From Mesorhizobium sp. (GTDB taxonomy: Bacteria; Pseudomonadota; Alphaproteobacteria; Rhizobiales; Rhizobiaceae): DNA of 64,000 nucleotides. The stretch lies in the NCBI GenBank assembly GCA_019635735.1, contig JAHBYX010000010.1, positions 1 to 64,000 on the forward strand. Direction: 5' to 3'. Within the stretch, counting starts at the first letter, position 1; each line of letters begins with the position of its first letter. Of this stretch, positions 8,347-16,182 are shown piece by piece. A program made the position numbers and the translations under genes. Below the pieces are notes generated by a model. It did no database searches, was not told the DNA's origin, and worked only from the letters and a program-made list of their open reading frames with translations.

Positions 8347-9087
8347 TCAGGCCGGCCTGGCGATCGCCGCCAGCATCGCCTCGATCTCACCCTTCGCCTT
8401 GGCGAGGCTCTCGGGCGATCGCGAGCGCACGACGAGCTCGGTCCAGAACTTGCCGTCGAGATATTTCGGGTAGGAGCCGATAATCGTGTCCGGATTGGCC
8501 TTCTGGATTTCGCCGAGCTGGGTTCCGATCGTGCCTTCGCCATAGGGGCAGTGGACGGTCTCGGACATCATCACCGCGCCGCCCTTCAGCGTCGGTACGA
8601 CATTGTCCAGCATCGCCTGGAAGATCGCCGGCACGCCGGCCATGACATGGACGTTGCCGATCCTGAAACCGGGCGCCAGCGAGATCGGATTGTCGATATG
8701 CTCGGCGCCGACCGGCATGCGCGCCATGCGCTTGCGCGCCTCGGTATATTCGAGGCCGCGGGCGGCATAGCTCTCCTCGAGCATTTTGTAGGCCTTCGGA
8801 TCGTAGTCGCAGGGCACGCCGAAAGCCTTGGCGATCGAATCGGCGGTGATGTCGTCATGCGTCGGGCCGATGCCGCCGGTGGTGAAGACGTAGGTGTATC
8901 TGGCGCGCAGCGCGTTGACGGCGGCTGCGATCTCGTCCTCCTCGTCGGCGACGATGCGGACTTCCTTCAGGTCGATGCCGATGGCGGTCATGACGTCGGC
9001 GAGGTGGCCGATGTTCCTGTCCTTGGTGCGGCCGGAGAGGATCTCGTCCCCAATCACCATCATGGCGGCAGTCACGATATCGCTCAA
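8347..9087 (-). CDS. Competence/damage-inducible CinA-like protein (MoaB/MogA fold)
   Basis: A molybdopterin-binding-fold protein of about 246 residues corresponding to the N-terminal COG1058 half of CinA. The fold is shown by AAMMVIGDEILSGRTKDRN at the N-terminus and TTGGIGPTHDDITADSIA, the characteristic GGxGPTxDD loop. Members of this family hydrolyse ADP-ribose or act in nucleotide repair; the activity here is not known. The open frame runs back to 9216, but the likely start is TTG at 9087 (LSDIVTAAMMVIG), because it has GAGAGGAT about eight bases upstream and matches the normal family N-terminus, and because the longer version would overlap the divergent hydrolase gene at 9215. Confidence 0.87.
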   Translation of the reverse strand: MSDIVTAAMMVIGDEILSGRTKDRNIGHLADVMTAIGIDLKEVRIVADEEDEIAAAVNALRARYTYVFTTGGIGPTHDDITADSIAKAFGVPCDYDPKAYKMLEESYAARGLEYTEARKRMARMPVGAEHIDNPISLAPGFRIGNVHVMAGVPAIFQAMLDNVVPTLKGGAVMMSETVHCPYGEGTIGTQLGEIQKANPDTIIGSYPKYLDGKFWTELVVRSRSPESLAKAKGEIEAMLAAIARPA

Positions 9088-9214
9088 CGTCGCATCCTCT
9101 CGCTCGGCCAGCGTCTCGTAGCGCCGATGCGCGCGGGCGGCAATGGGGAGCCGCGGCCGGCTGTTTCGCAGCTGCGAAAGATGATCTAGCTTTCGCCCGA
9201 TATCCGCGGAGTGC

Positions 9215-10186
9215 ATGCCCTTGCTGTCGATTCTCGCCTGGCTCGCCGTAATTCTTCTCGCCGCCGCGGCCTTGGTCGCCGCCTATTTCGTCTGGCGCAC
9301 GCAGACGATCGCGCGCCGGGCCGAGCGGCTGGTGCCGGCGCGGGGCAAGTTCGTCGAGATCGACGGCAATCGCATCCACTATGTCGAGGAGGGCGAGGGC
9401 CCACCGATCCTGTTCATCCACGGGCTCGGCGGCACGCTGCATCACATGCGCCATCCGCTGTTCGGCGGAAAGATCCCCGGCTACCGGCTGATCGCGCTCG
9501 ACCGGCCGGGCGCCGGCTGGTCGACAAGGGCGCCGGGCGCGAGCGCGCGGCTGCCGGAACAGGCGGCGCTGATCGCCAAGTTCATCGACAGGCTCGGGCT
9601 GGAGAAGCCGCTGGTCGTCGGCCATTCGCTCGGCGGCATGATCACGCTGACGCTGGCGCTGAACCATCCGGACAAGATCTCCGGCATCGTGCTGATCGCG
9701 GCGCTGACAAGGCACCGGGAGGGCGTGCCGCGGGAGTTCGCGCCGATCTACATCCGCTCGCCGCTGAAGCGCTGGCTGCTGGCGAACACCGTGGCGATCC
9801 CGGCGGCGCTGAAGATGGCGCCGGCGACGCTGGCCTACGTGTTCGGTCCGCAGGAGACGCCGAAGGACTATATGACCGAGGGCGGCGGCGAACTGGGGCT
9901 GAGGCCCGGCCATTTCATCAACACGGTGATGGACCTGGTGGCCATCGCCGACGACATGCCGGCGCTGTCGAAGCGCTTCTCCGAGATCGACATGCCGGCG
10001 GGCATGATCTTCGGAACGGCCGACAAGGTGCTGAACTACACCGAGAACGGCGAGGAGTTCCGCGGCCTGATCAAGGGCCTGGATTTCGAGACGGTGGAGG
10101 GTATCGGCCACCATCCGCAATACTGGGCCGCCGACCGCGTCGCGGCGATGATCGGCCGGGTGGCGCAGAGGGCGTTTGCGGCTTGA
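9215..10186 (+). CDS. Membrane-anchored alpha/beta hydrolase
   Basis: A 323-residue alpha/beta-fold hydrolase with one N-terminal membrane anchor (residues 5-27), so the catalytic domain should lie outside the inner membrane or face it. The oxyanion region is LFIHGLGG (67-73), the nucleophile elbow is VVGHSLGG with Ser138, and a late GIGHHPQ supplies the catalytic histidine. The protein belongs to the broad epoxide-hydrolase/lactonase-like group, and the substrate cannot be told. It is divergent from the CinA-like gene and directly precedes tRNA-Leu by 35 bp. Confidence 0.85.
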   Translation: MPLLSILAWLAVILLAAAALVAAYFVWRTQTIARRAERLVPARGKFVEIDGNRIHYVEEGEGPPILFIHGLGGTLHHMRHPLFGGKIPGYRLIALDRPGAGWSTRAPGASARLPEQAALIAKFIDRLGLEKPLVVGHSLGGMITLTLALNHPDKISGIVLIAALTRHREGVPREFAPIYIRSPLKRWLLANTVAIPAALKMAPATLAYVFGPQETPKDYMTEGGGELGLRPGHFINTVMDLVAIADDMPALSKRFSEIDMPAGMIFGTADKVLNYTENGEEFRGLIKGLDFETVEGIGHHPQYWAADRVAAMIGRVAQRAFAA

Positions 10187-10221
10187 TCGGCCGCGCCGTC
10201 TCCAATAACCACTTGGACCAC

Positions 10222-10307
10222 GCGGGCGTGGCGGAACTGGTAGACGCAAGGGACTTAAAATCCCTCGGCCTCTGGCTATGCGGGTTCGATCCCCGCCGCC
10301 CGCACCA
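10222..10307 (+). tRNA. tRNA-Leu (anticodon UAA)
   Basis: A complete class II tRNA. The acceptor arms GCGGGCG (10222-10228) and CGCCCGC (10297-10303) pair perfectly, followed by A and an encoded CCA (10305-10307). The anticodon stem AGGGA/TCCCT encloses CTTAAAA with anticodon TAA at 10256-10258, and the T arm GCGGGTTCGATCCCCGC is canonical. The long variable arm (10266-10280) is as expected for leucine. It decodes UUA and UUG, rare codons in this G+C-rich genome. Confidence 0.97.
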
Positions 10308-10473
10308 ATTTCCATATCTCACGCGAGTTCGCTTCGCTCACCGCTCCGATAGGGCGGCCGGGCCGGCCGACGGGCGGTCGCCCTTGCGAACCCTTCGGGT
10401 CCGATCTATTGCCGCAGAGGCGCACCATCCGCCGGGTGGGGTGGCTCCGGCAGCCGAGAGTATCCGAAACGAA

Positions 10474-10507
10474 AACCCGCCACCGTTGCCGATGGCGGGT
10501 TCTGTTT
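10474..10507 (+). terminator. Rho-independent terminator, probably bidirectional
   Basis: AACCCGCCA (10474-10482) pairs with TGGCGGGTT (10493-10501) around a 10-base loop and is followed by CTGTTTTC on the plus strand; the minus strand also ends in a T-rich run. It lies 167 bp after tRNA-Leu and before the cytochrome c gene. The rest of 10308-10723 holds short palindromes and no supported gene. Confidence 0.75.
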
Positions 10508-10723
10508 TCTCACGACCATGAGGGGGAATCTGGTCGTGATCGACACGAATGGCCAGCCGGCGATTTGGTTCCGGCCGCTCACGAAAATCGACGTCCCCGA
10601 TCGTCGCGGCTTGGCCGTGACGGCCGCCCGAGCAGGAGGGGCGGTATCGGCGCGGATATGGTATGGTCGTGCCGGATCAGATCGGCGTGGCGGAATCGCC
10701 GGGCCGACAGGATTGGAAGCTAC

Positions 10724-11050
10724 ATGATGAAGGCGTTGCGGATTGGTCTTGCCCTGGGTCTCGGTTTCGCCTTCGCGGCGCCCGTCGCGGCACAGACCCC
10801 GCCTGATGTGCAGCGCGGGCGGGTTCTCGTCAAAACCTATTGCGCGCAGTGTCATTCCATCGACAAGGTCGGCCCGAGCCCGCTCTCGATCGCGCCGCCC
10901 CTGCGCGACCTGCACCGGCGCTACCCGGTCGAAAACCTCGAAGAAGCGTTTGCCGAAGGGATTTCGACCGGCCATCCGAGCATGCCGCAGTTCCAGCTCG
11001 ACCCTCACGAGATCCACGACCTGATCGCGTTTCTCAAGTCCCTCGAGTAG
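10724..11050 (+). CDS. Small periplasmic c-type cytochrome
   Basis: A 108-residue monoheme cytochrome c exported by a Sec signal peptide (residues 1-23, hydrophobic core ending AAPVAAQ). The heme site is CAQCH at residues 40-44, and a methionine in HPSMPQF is the likely sixth ligand. The size and the DLIAFLKSL end fit the class I cytochrome c fold. I chose the ATG at 10724 (MMKALR) rather than the long open frame from 10409, because the signal peptide begins there and GATTGGAAG lies upstream. Its electron donor and acceptor are not indicated by the neighbours. Confidence 0.9.
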   Translation: MMKALRIGLALGLGFAFAAPVAAQTPPDVQRGRVLVKTYCAQCHSIDKVGPSPLSIAPPLRDLHRRYPVENLEEAFAEGISTGHPSMPQFQLDPHEIHDLIAFLKSLE

Positions 11051-11121
11051 CGACGGCCGGGTCGCGGCCCGCCGAGCCACCGTTCGCGGAGATGCGGAAG
11101 CTTATGGTTAACAAATAGTCT

Positions 11122-11156
11122 GTTGCGTCAACGCAACGTCCGCCCGTCAATTGACG
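11122..11156. promoter_or_regulatory. Two palindromes in phase upstream of the outer-membrane protein gene
   Basis: GTTGCGT-CA-ACGCAAC (11122-11137) is followed by the perfect 12-mer CGTCAATTGACG (11145-11156). Their centres are 21 bp apart, two helical turns, and both contain CGTCAA. They lie about 130 bp before the start at 11288 and look like a dimer-binding operator pair. Confidence 0.45.
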
Positions 11157-11287
11157 TGACGACAGCATTCTCTGTTGCCACTTCGCACAAATGGCGGGAA
11201 GGTAGCGAAAGCAAGGCCAATCCATGACTGGCATGGACCGCAAGTCTTGGCGCTGCACGCGCCGCGCGAGTGGAAGGGATATTTCCG

Positions 11288-11959
11288 ATGCTTAGATCGC
11301 TTCTTGCCTCAACCGTCATCTTTGTTTCCGCGAGCGCCGCTTCGGCCGCGGACTTCGTCACCGAGCCGACGCTGAGCTCCTATGACTGGACGGGTCTCTA
11401 CATCGGCGCGCATGTCGGCGGCGCCTTCGGCAGCTACACCCAGTTCAGCGCGTCCGGCACCGGCGTGGACGTCGATGTCGACGGCGTCATCGGCGGCGTG
11501 GCGATCGGCTACAACTGGCAGTTCGGCAACATCGTGGCCGGCATCGAGGCGGACATCCAGAACGGTCCGAAGGGCGAGACGGCCCAGGGCACGCCCGGGC
11601 CCTTCTGGTCGTGCAACACCGGCGCCTGCAATGTCGACATCCAGTACTACGGCACTCTGCGCGCCCGCCTGGGCTTCGCGGCGGACCGAGCGCTGATCTA
11701 TGCCTCCGGCGGTCTGGCCTATGGCGGCGTGGACGGCGGCATCTTCAATTCGGCCCAGCAGGGAAGCGGAACCGCGACCGGCTACGCGGTCGGCGGCGGT
11801 CTCGAATATGCCTTCACGGACAACTGGCTGGTGAAGGGCGAATACATGTTCGTCGATCTCGGCGACATCCCCTTCGGCACGGGTGTCGCGCCGACCGAGC
11901 CCTTCGAGGGCGACGGCTCCTTCAGCACGATCAAGCTCGGCGTCAGCTACAAGTTCTGA
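11288..11959 (+). CDS. Outer-membrane beta-barrel protein (Omp25/Omp31-like)
   Basis: A 223-residue eight-stranded beta-barrel of the Brucella/rhizobial Omp25-Omp31 (OmpA-like porin/opacity) group. A signal peptide (residues 1-19, ending ASAASA before ADF) is followed by YDWTGLYIGAHVGGAFGSY, the usual first strand of this family. Alternating strands with aromatic ends continue to a terminal GVSYKF, the C-terminal Phe needed for BAM recognition. The start is the ATG at 11288 with GGAAGGGATA before it; a GTG at 11270 gives a longer frame without a better signal. Such proteins are abundant structural or adhesive surface proteins. Confidence 0.92.
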   Translation: MLRSLLASTVIFVSASAASAADFVTEPTLSSYDWTGLYIGAHVGGAFGSYTQFSASGTGVDVDVDGVIGGVAIGYNWQFGNIVAGIEADIQNGPKGETAQGTPGPFWSCNTGACNVDIQYYGTLRARLGFAADRALIYASGGLAYGGVDGGIFNSAQQGSGTATGYAVGGGLEYAFTDNWLVKGEYMFVDLGDIPFGTGVAPTEPFEGDGSFSTIKLGVSYKF

Positions 11960-12023
11960 TCGCGCCTTCAGATCCCTTCAGCGCCCCGGCTTGTCCGGGG
12001 CGCTGTGGTTTCTGGGTTCCTCA

Positions 12024-12797
12024 TCAGTCCCGCAGCCTGACCCAGGCGGGCGCGTGGTCGCTGGCGCCATCGCGCCCGCGCTCGTCCCGGTCGACGCCTG
12101 CTTCGGCGAGGCGGTCGCGCAGATTGGAACTGAGCAGGAGATGGTCGAGCCGCAGTCCCGCGTCGCGCGGCCAGCGGTTGCGCTTGTAGTCCCAGAAGGA
12201 ATAGAGGCGGCGGTCGGGATGGAGCGTCCGGATCGCGTCGGTCCAGCTGCGGCCGACGAGCCGGCGCCAGGCGGCGCGGGTCTCGGGCTGGATCAGTGCA
12301 TCGTCGTCCCAGGAGCGGGTCGGGTAGATGTCGAGGTCGGTCGGCGCGACGTTGTAGTCGCCGGCGAGCACGACGGGGGCGCCGGACCGGCGCAAGGTTG
12401 CCGCATGGCGCCGCAGCCGCTCCATCCAGGCGAGCTTGTAGTCGAATTTCGGGCCCGGCTGCGGATTGCCGTTGGGGGCGTAGATCGAGGCCACCACGAT
12501 GCCATTGATCGCGGCCTCGATATAGCGGCTCTGGACGTCGGCGGGATCGCCGGGCAGACGGTCGCGGGTGAGAATCGGTTCGCGGCCGCGCGCCAGGAGG
12601 GCGACGCCGTTCCAGGTCTTCTGGCCGCGCCAGACCGCGCCGTAGCCTGCCCGCGCAAGCGCATCGGCCGGGAAATCCGCCTGCGCGGCTTTCAGCTCCT
12701 GCAGCGCGACGATGTCGGGACGCCGCCTGGCCAGCCAGTCGAGCAGGTTGGGCAGGCGCCGGTTGACGTTGTTGATGTTGAAGGTCGCGATCAGCAC
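12024..12797 (-). CDS. xthA: Exodeoxyribonuclease III family AP endonuclease
   Basis: A 257-residue endonuclease/exonuclease/phosphatase-fold enzyme for base-excision repair, cutting 5' to abasic sites and degrading 3' ends. Recognised by IATFNINNVNRRL, ALQELKA (metal Glu), YAPNGNP, LAGDYNVAP (catalytic Asp and Asn), RLDHLLLS and a final SDHAP with the catalytic His. The start is taken as GTG at 12797 (VLIATFN), which gives the normal family length. The open frame runs back to 12935, overlapping the CHRD gene. No strong ribosome site is seen before the GTG. Confidence 0.92.
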   Translation of the reverse strand: MLIATFNINNVNRRLPNLLDWLARRRPDIVALQELKAAQADFPADALARAGYGAVWRGQKTWNGVALLARGREPILTRDRLPGDPADVQSRYIEAAINGIVVASIYAPNGNPQPGPKFDYKLAWMERLRRHAATLRRSGAPVVLAGDYNVAPTDLDIYPTRSWDDDALIQPETRAAWRRLVGRSWTDAIRTLHPDRRLYSFWDYKRNRWPRDAGLRLDHLLLSSNLRDRLAEAGVDRDERGRDGASDHAPAWVRLRD

Positions 12798-12891
12798 GAG
12801 GCGGAAACCCGCGGGGCGGGCATGTGTTCCCCATCTGGGCGCCGCAGGCGGCCCGGCGCGGCCGGCAAGGCAGGCCGCGCCGGAAGCGCTG

Positions 12892-13404
12892 CTAGAAGAG
12901 CTGTCCGCGAAGGGCTCCGCCCGGGAACTGGGCATTGTGGATGTTGATATAGAACCGCGTCGGGTTGGCGATGATCGCCGAGGCGACGGCGGCGGCGATC
13001 GCCACGCAGCCGGACGATGCGCCGGGGTTGCTGGCGGCAGGTCCGACGGGCGGAGCCAGATTGACCACTACCCCGCCGTTGAAGGTGGCGTTGCCGGAAT
13101 GGATATGCGCGGCATTGGCCGCCACGTTCAGATTGTCGACCGTGAGCGCAAAGCAGAGCAGAGCCGCGCCCGGGACCTGGGAGATGAGGATCGTCGCCGA
13201 GCCGAAGGCGTCGCGGTCGCCGACACGGCAGACCGGCCCGGCCGGCGGGGCGACGGCGTTGCATTCATTGTTGCCGCTCAATACGGCAAAAAGCGGCTCT
13301 TCGGCCGCCTGGGCGGGCGGGGCGGAAAGAGCATAAGCGCCAAGGGACAGTGCGCATGCGAAAACCGTAGTCCGCAGCGTCGAGTTGCTGTGCGCAGACA
13401 TCAT
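12892..13404 (-). CDS. Secreted CHRD-domain protein
   Basis: A 170-residue exported protein with a signal peptide (core TVFACALSLGAYAL, cleavage after PAQA) and one CHRD domain (named from chordin): NAAHIHSG followed by GGVVVNLAPP and FYINIHNAQFPGGALRGQLF at the end. CHRD domains are predicted immunoglobulin-like or metal-binding modules; bacterial roles are unknown. Two cysteines in the middle (NNEC...PVCR) and a pair near GASSGC may form disulfides. The start is the ATGATG at 13404 with GGAG just before it, not the earlier ATG at 13464. A palindrome lies 80 bp upstream. Confidence 0.88.
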   Translation of the reverse strand: MMSAHSNSTLRTTVFACALSLGAYALSAPPAQAAEEPLFAVLSGNNECNAVAPPAGPVCRVGDRDAFGSATILISQVPGAALLCFALTVDNLNVAANAAHIHSGNATFNGGVVVNLAPPVGPAASNPGASSGCVAIAAAVASAIIANPTRFYINIHNAQFPGGALRGQLF

Positions 13405-13486
13405 CGTACTCCGTGATGAGGGTGGAAGTCGCAACGACAGTCTACTCCTGCCTCGATCCCTCACGAAGCGCGGCGCACACGGTCAG

Positions 13487-13504
13487 CGTCACGTTTGCGT
13501 GACG
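13487..13504. promoter_or_regulatory. Inverted repeat CGTCACG-TTTG-CGTGACG
   Basis: A perfect 7-bp inverted repeat with a 4-base spacer between the CHRD gene and the unknown gene downstream of tctA. It sits about 85 bp before the CHRD start, a place expected for an operator, and lacks a T run, so it is less likely a terminator. Confidence 0.4.
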
Positions 13505-13535
13505 TAAGGGAAGATGGATCGAGGTCGCGCCGGCC

Positions 13536-14108
13536 TCAAAGGTCCGGCAGTTCGACGCTGAACCAGCCCTCGACGGCGAAGCGCGCCAGCGCCGGCCAGG
13601 CGGCGGCGGAGAGGTTCACCCAGTTGCGGCGCTTGCCCATGCGTCCGGGCGCCTCGCCGGTTTTCTCGACGGCGCCTGAGGGCCACAGGTCGTATTCCTC
13701 CCACGGTTTATCGAGATAGGCGACGAAGACGCGGAATGCGCCCAGGAAGACCTCGACCTTGACCCAGTGCGACGGGTCCGGCGTCAGCGCGAGGCGGCCT
13801 TCGAGCGTGCGGCCGGAGGCGGGGTGGCGCGCTACAAAGGGCGTCGAATGGCCGGCGCCGGCGCGGCCGGCCGGACCGGGCTCGATCTCCCAGCCTCCCG
13901 TCGCCAGCCATTTCGGCTCGCTTGCGATGTGCTTCGCCAAATCCTCGGCATAGACGGGCGCCGCGAGCGCGGGCTCGTCGCCTTCCTCGGTGCCGAGGAA
14001 CTCGAACTCGTATTTGCCCTTGATGCGGAACTGCGGCTCGTCAGAGCCCAGGCGGAACCATCCGCCATGGAAGTAAAAGGGCGGCCAGGCTGGCGGGGCG
14101 TCGCTCAT
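13536..14108 (-). CDS. Unknown protein translationally coupled to tctA
   Basis: A 190-residue soluble protein that I do not recognise. It has no signal peptide or membrane segment, is rich in Trp and Pro (PPAWPPFYFHGGWF; DKPWEEYDLWPSG), and probably folds as beta-strands, with a final FAVEGWFSVELPDL. Its ATG at 14108 overlaps the TGA of tctA (ATGA), so it is the last gene of the tripartite transporter operon and is probably made with it. That position suggests a role linked to the substrate of the transporter, but nothing in the sequence shows it. Confidence 0.8.
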   Translation of the reverse strand: MSDAPPAWPPFYFHGGWFRLGSDEPQFRIKGKYEFEFLGTEEGDEPALAAPVYAEDLAKHIASEPKWLATGGWEIEPGPAGRAGAGHSTPFVARHPASGRTLEGRLALTPDPSHWVKVEVFLGAFRVFVAYLDKPWEEYDLWPSGAVEKTGEAPGRMGKRRNWVNLSAAAWPALARFAVEGWFSVELPDL

Positions 14109-15610
14109 TCGTCGTCGACGAAGACCTCTTCGCGCTTCTTGCGCACCGACGGCAGGAGGACGACCACCAGGACCGCGACTGTGAGTATCAGCAGCGTCGC
14201 GCTGATCGGACGCGTGACGAAGGTGGAGAAGTCGCCGCGCGACAGGATCATCGCGCGCCGCAGGTTCTCCTCCAGCAGCGGCCCGAGCACGAAACCGAGC
14301 AGGAGGGGGGCCGGTTCGCAGCGCAGCTTGACCAGCACGTAGCCGACGAAACCGAAGAAGGCGACCGAGTAGAGGTCGAAGATGTTCGAATTGACGCTGT
14401 AGATGCCGATCGAACAGAAGCCGACGATGATCGGGAAGAGCACGTAGTAGGGCACGGTCAGGAGCTTCACCCACAGGCCGACCAGCGGCAGGTTGAGCAC
14501 GACCAGCATGACGTTGCCGATCCACATCGAGGCGATGATGCCCCAGAACAGCGCCGGCTGTTCCGTCGCGACGTTCGGACCTGGCACGATGCCCTGGATG
14601 ATCATCGCGCCGATCATCAGCGCCATCACCGGATTGGCCGGGATGCCGAGGGTGAGAAGCGGGATGAAGGAGGTCTGCGCGCCGGCATTGTTGGCGGATT
14701 CGGGGCCGGCGACGCCTTCGATCGCACCCTTGCCGAACTCGCCCGGGTTTTTCGAGACGCGCTTCTCGACCGTGTAGGACGCAAAGGCGGCGAGGATCGC
14801 GCCGCCGCCGGGCAGCACGCCCAGCGCCGATCCGAGGAAGGTGCCGCGCAGGATCGGTGCCGCCATGCGCCGCCAGTCCTCGCGCGTCGGCCACAGGCTC
14901 GACACCTTCTTCACCGCCACGGAGCGTTCGTGCTCGTCTTCAAGGTTGCGCAGGATCTCGGCGATGCCGAAGACGCCGACGGCAACGGCGACGAAGTTCA
15001 GCCCGTCGGAATATTCGCGGATGCCGAGGTTGAAGCGCGGCGTGCCGGAATAGATGTCGGTGCCGACAAGGCCGAGCAGGAGGCCGAGCACGACCATGGC
15101 AAGTGCCTTGACGATGGAGCCGGACGCGAGCGCGATCGAGGAGATCAGGCCAAGGATCATCAGGGAGAAATATTCCGCCGCGCCGAACTGCAGCGCGATG
15201 CCGGTCAGCGGCGGGGCGAGCAGGGCGACGAGGAAGGTGGAGACCGTGCCGGCGATGAAAGAGCCGATCGCAGCGGTCGCGAGCGCCGCTCCCGCGCGGC
15301 CCTTGCGCGCCATCTGGTAGCCGTCGATGGCGGTCACCGCGGAGGAGGATTCGCCGGGCAGGTTGATCAGGATGGCCGTGGTCGAGCCGCCGTATTGGGC
15401 GCCGTAGTAGATGCCGGCCAGCATGATCAGCGCCGAGGTCGGGTCGCCGATCTGGAAGGTGATCGGCAGCAGCATGGCGATGGTCGCGGTCGGTCCGATG
15501 CCGGGGAGCACGCCGATCAGCGTGCCGAGCAGCACGCCGATGAAGCAGAAGCCGAGATTGGCGAGCGTCGAAGCGGTGGCGAAGCCGAGGGAGAGGTTGT
15601 CGTAGAGCAT
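14105..15610 (-). CDS. tctA: Tripartite tricarboxylate transporter, large membrane subunit TctA
   Basis: The 501-residue large permease of a TTT-family carrier that imports a carboxylate (citrate-like or other small organic acid) delivered by the periplasmic TctC. About a dozen membrane helices are visible. The TctA signature is clear in the N-terminal part: GVLPGIGPTATIAMLLP, GIYYGAQYGGSTTAIL and NLPGESSSAVTAIDGY, and the second repeat has GVLPGGGAILAAF and QTSFIPLLTLGIP. It starts 12 bp downstream of tctB and its stop overlaps the start of the next gene. The substrate cannot be read from sequence. Confidence 0.96.
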   Translation of the reverse strand: MLYDNLSLGFATASTLANLGFCFIGVLLGTLIGVLPGIGPTATIAMLLPITFQIGDPTSALIMLAGIYYGAQYGGSTTAILINLPGESSSAVTAIDGYQMARKGRAGAALATAAIGSFIAGTVSTFLVALLAPPLTGIALQFGAAEYFSLMILGLISSIALASGSIVKALAMVVLGLLLGLVGTDIYSGTPRFNLGIREYSDGLNFVAVAVGVFGIAEILRNLEDEHERSVAVKKVSSLWPTREDWRRMAAPILRGTFLGSALGVLPGGGAILAAFASYTVEKRVSKNPGEFGKGAIEGVAGPESANNAGAQTSFIPLLTLGIPANPVMALMIGAMIIQGIVPGPNVATEQPALFWGIIASMWIGNVMLVVLNLPLVGLWVKLLTVPYYVLFPIIVGFCSIGIYSVNSNIFDLYSVAFFGFVGYVLVKLRCEPAPLLLGFVLGPLLEENLRRAMILSRGDFSTFVTRPISATLLILTVAVLVVVLLPSVRKKREEVFVDDE

Positions 15611-15622
15611 CGTCGCGTCTCC

Positions 15623-16078
15623 TCAGCGCTGGCCGAGCCAGGGGCCGAACAGCCGGAACGGCAGATTGAGCCCGTAGACGAAGACGATCGTGGTGAAGAG
15701 GGTCATCACGACGGCGAGGGCGAGCGCGGTGGGGACGCGCATCCTCGTCGAGGCGAAGGACGCAAACAGCGTCGTCAGGAAGATGGAGGGGACGAAGCCG
15801 AGACCTTTCAGGGTCAGCGCGAAGATGACGGGCGCAGGTAGGATGAAGGCCATGCCGCGGAGCGGGAAGCTGCCGATCGGATCGCCCTCGACCCGGATCG
15901 CCTGGATGGCAATGACGAGTCCCAGGACGATGAGGATGCCTGCCAGAAACAGAGGGAAGAAGCCCGGCCCCATACGGAACGGGGTGCCGAGCTCCATGCC
16001 GAGCGAATTCAATCCGAAGTATGCGCCGAAAGCGATGAAAATTGCGCCGCAGAGCGCGTTGGCGCGGTCGATGACCAT
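15623..16078 (-). CDS. tctB: Tripartite tricarboxylate transporter, small membrane subunit TctB
   Basis: A 151-residue membrane protein with four predicted helices, the usual TctB size. The N-terminal NALCGAIFIAFGAYFG and the GPGFFPLFLAGILIVLG segment fit TctB proteins. It lies between tctC (104 bp upstream, with a strong hairpin in between) and tctA (12 bp downstream). Confidence 0.92.
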   Translation of the reverse strand: MVIDRANALCGAIFIAFGAYFGLNSLGMELGTPFRMGPGFFPLFLAGILIVLGLVIAIQAIRVEGDPIGSFPLRGMAFILPAPVIFALTLKGLGFVPSIFLTTLFASFASTRMRVPTALALAVVMTLFTTIVFVYGLNLPFRLFGPWLGQR

Positions 16079-16141
16079 AGCGGAACTCCCCCCGTTCTGG
16101 GTCTGCCGTCCTGCCGGGTTCCCCTCCGGCGGCGGTCTTCA

Positions 16142-16165
16142 GGGGGCGCGGTAAAGCGCGCCCCC
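16142..16165 (-). terminator. Intercistronic hairpin between tctC and tctB
   Basis: GGGGGCGC (16142-16149) pairs with GCGCCCCC (16158-16165), very stable and without a T run. Placed between the binding-protein gene and the permease genes, it may protect tctC mRNA and reduce read-through, giving more TctC than TctBA. Confidence 0.6.
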
Positions 16166-16182
16166 GTTCGGGTCGGACCGGA

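Noticed and set aside
10222..10520. Integrated element at tRNA-Leu
   Set aside because: No integrase and no duplicated tRNA 3' end next to it.
9211..10521. 436-residue open frame across the hydrolase and tRNA-Leu
   Set aside because: Runs through the tRNA gene and is out of frame with the hydrolase, which has a clear GHSLGG core.
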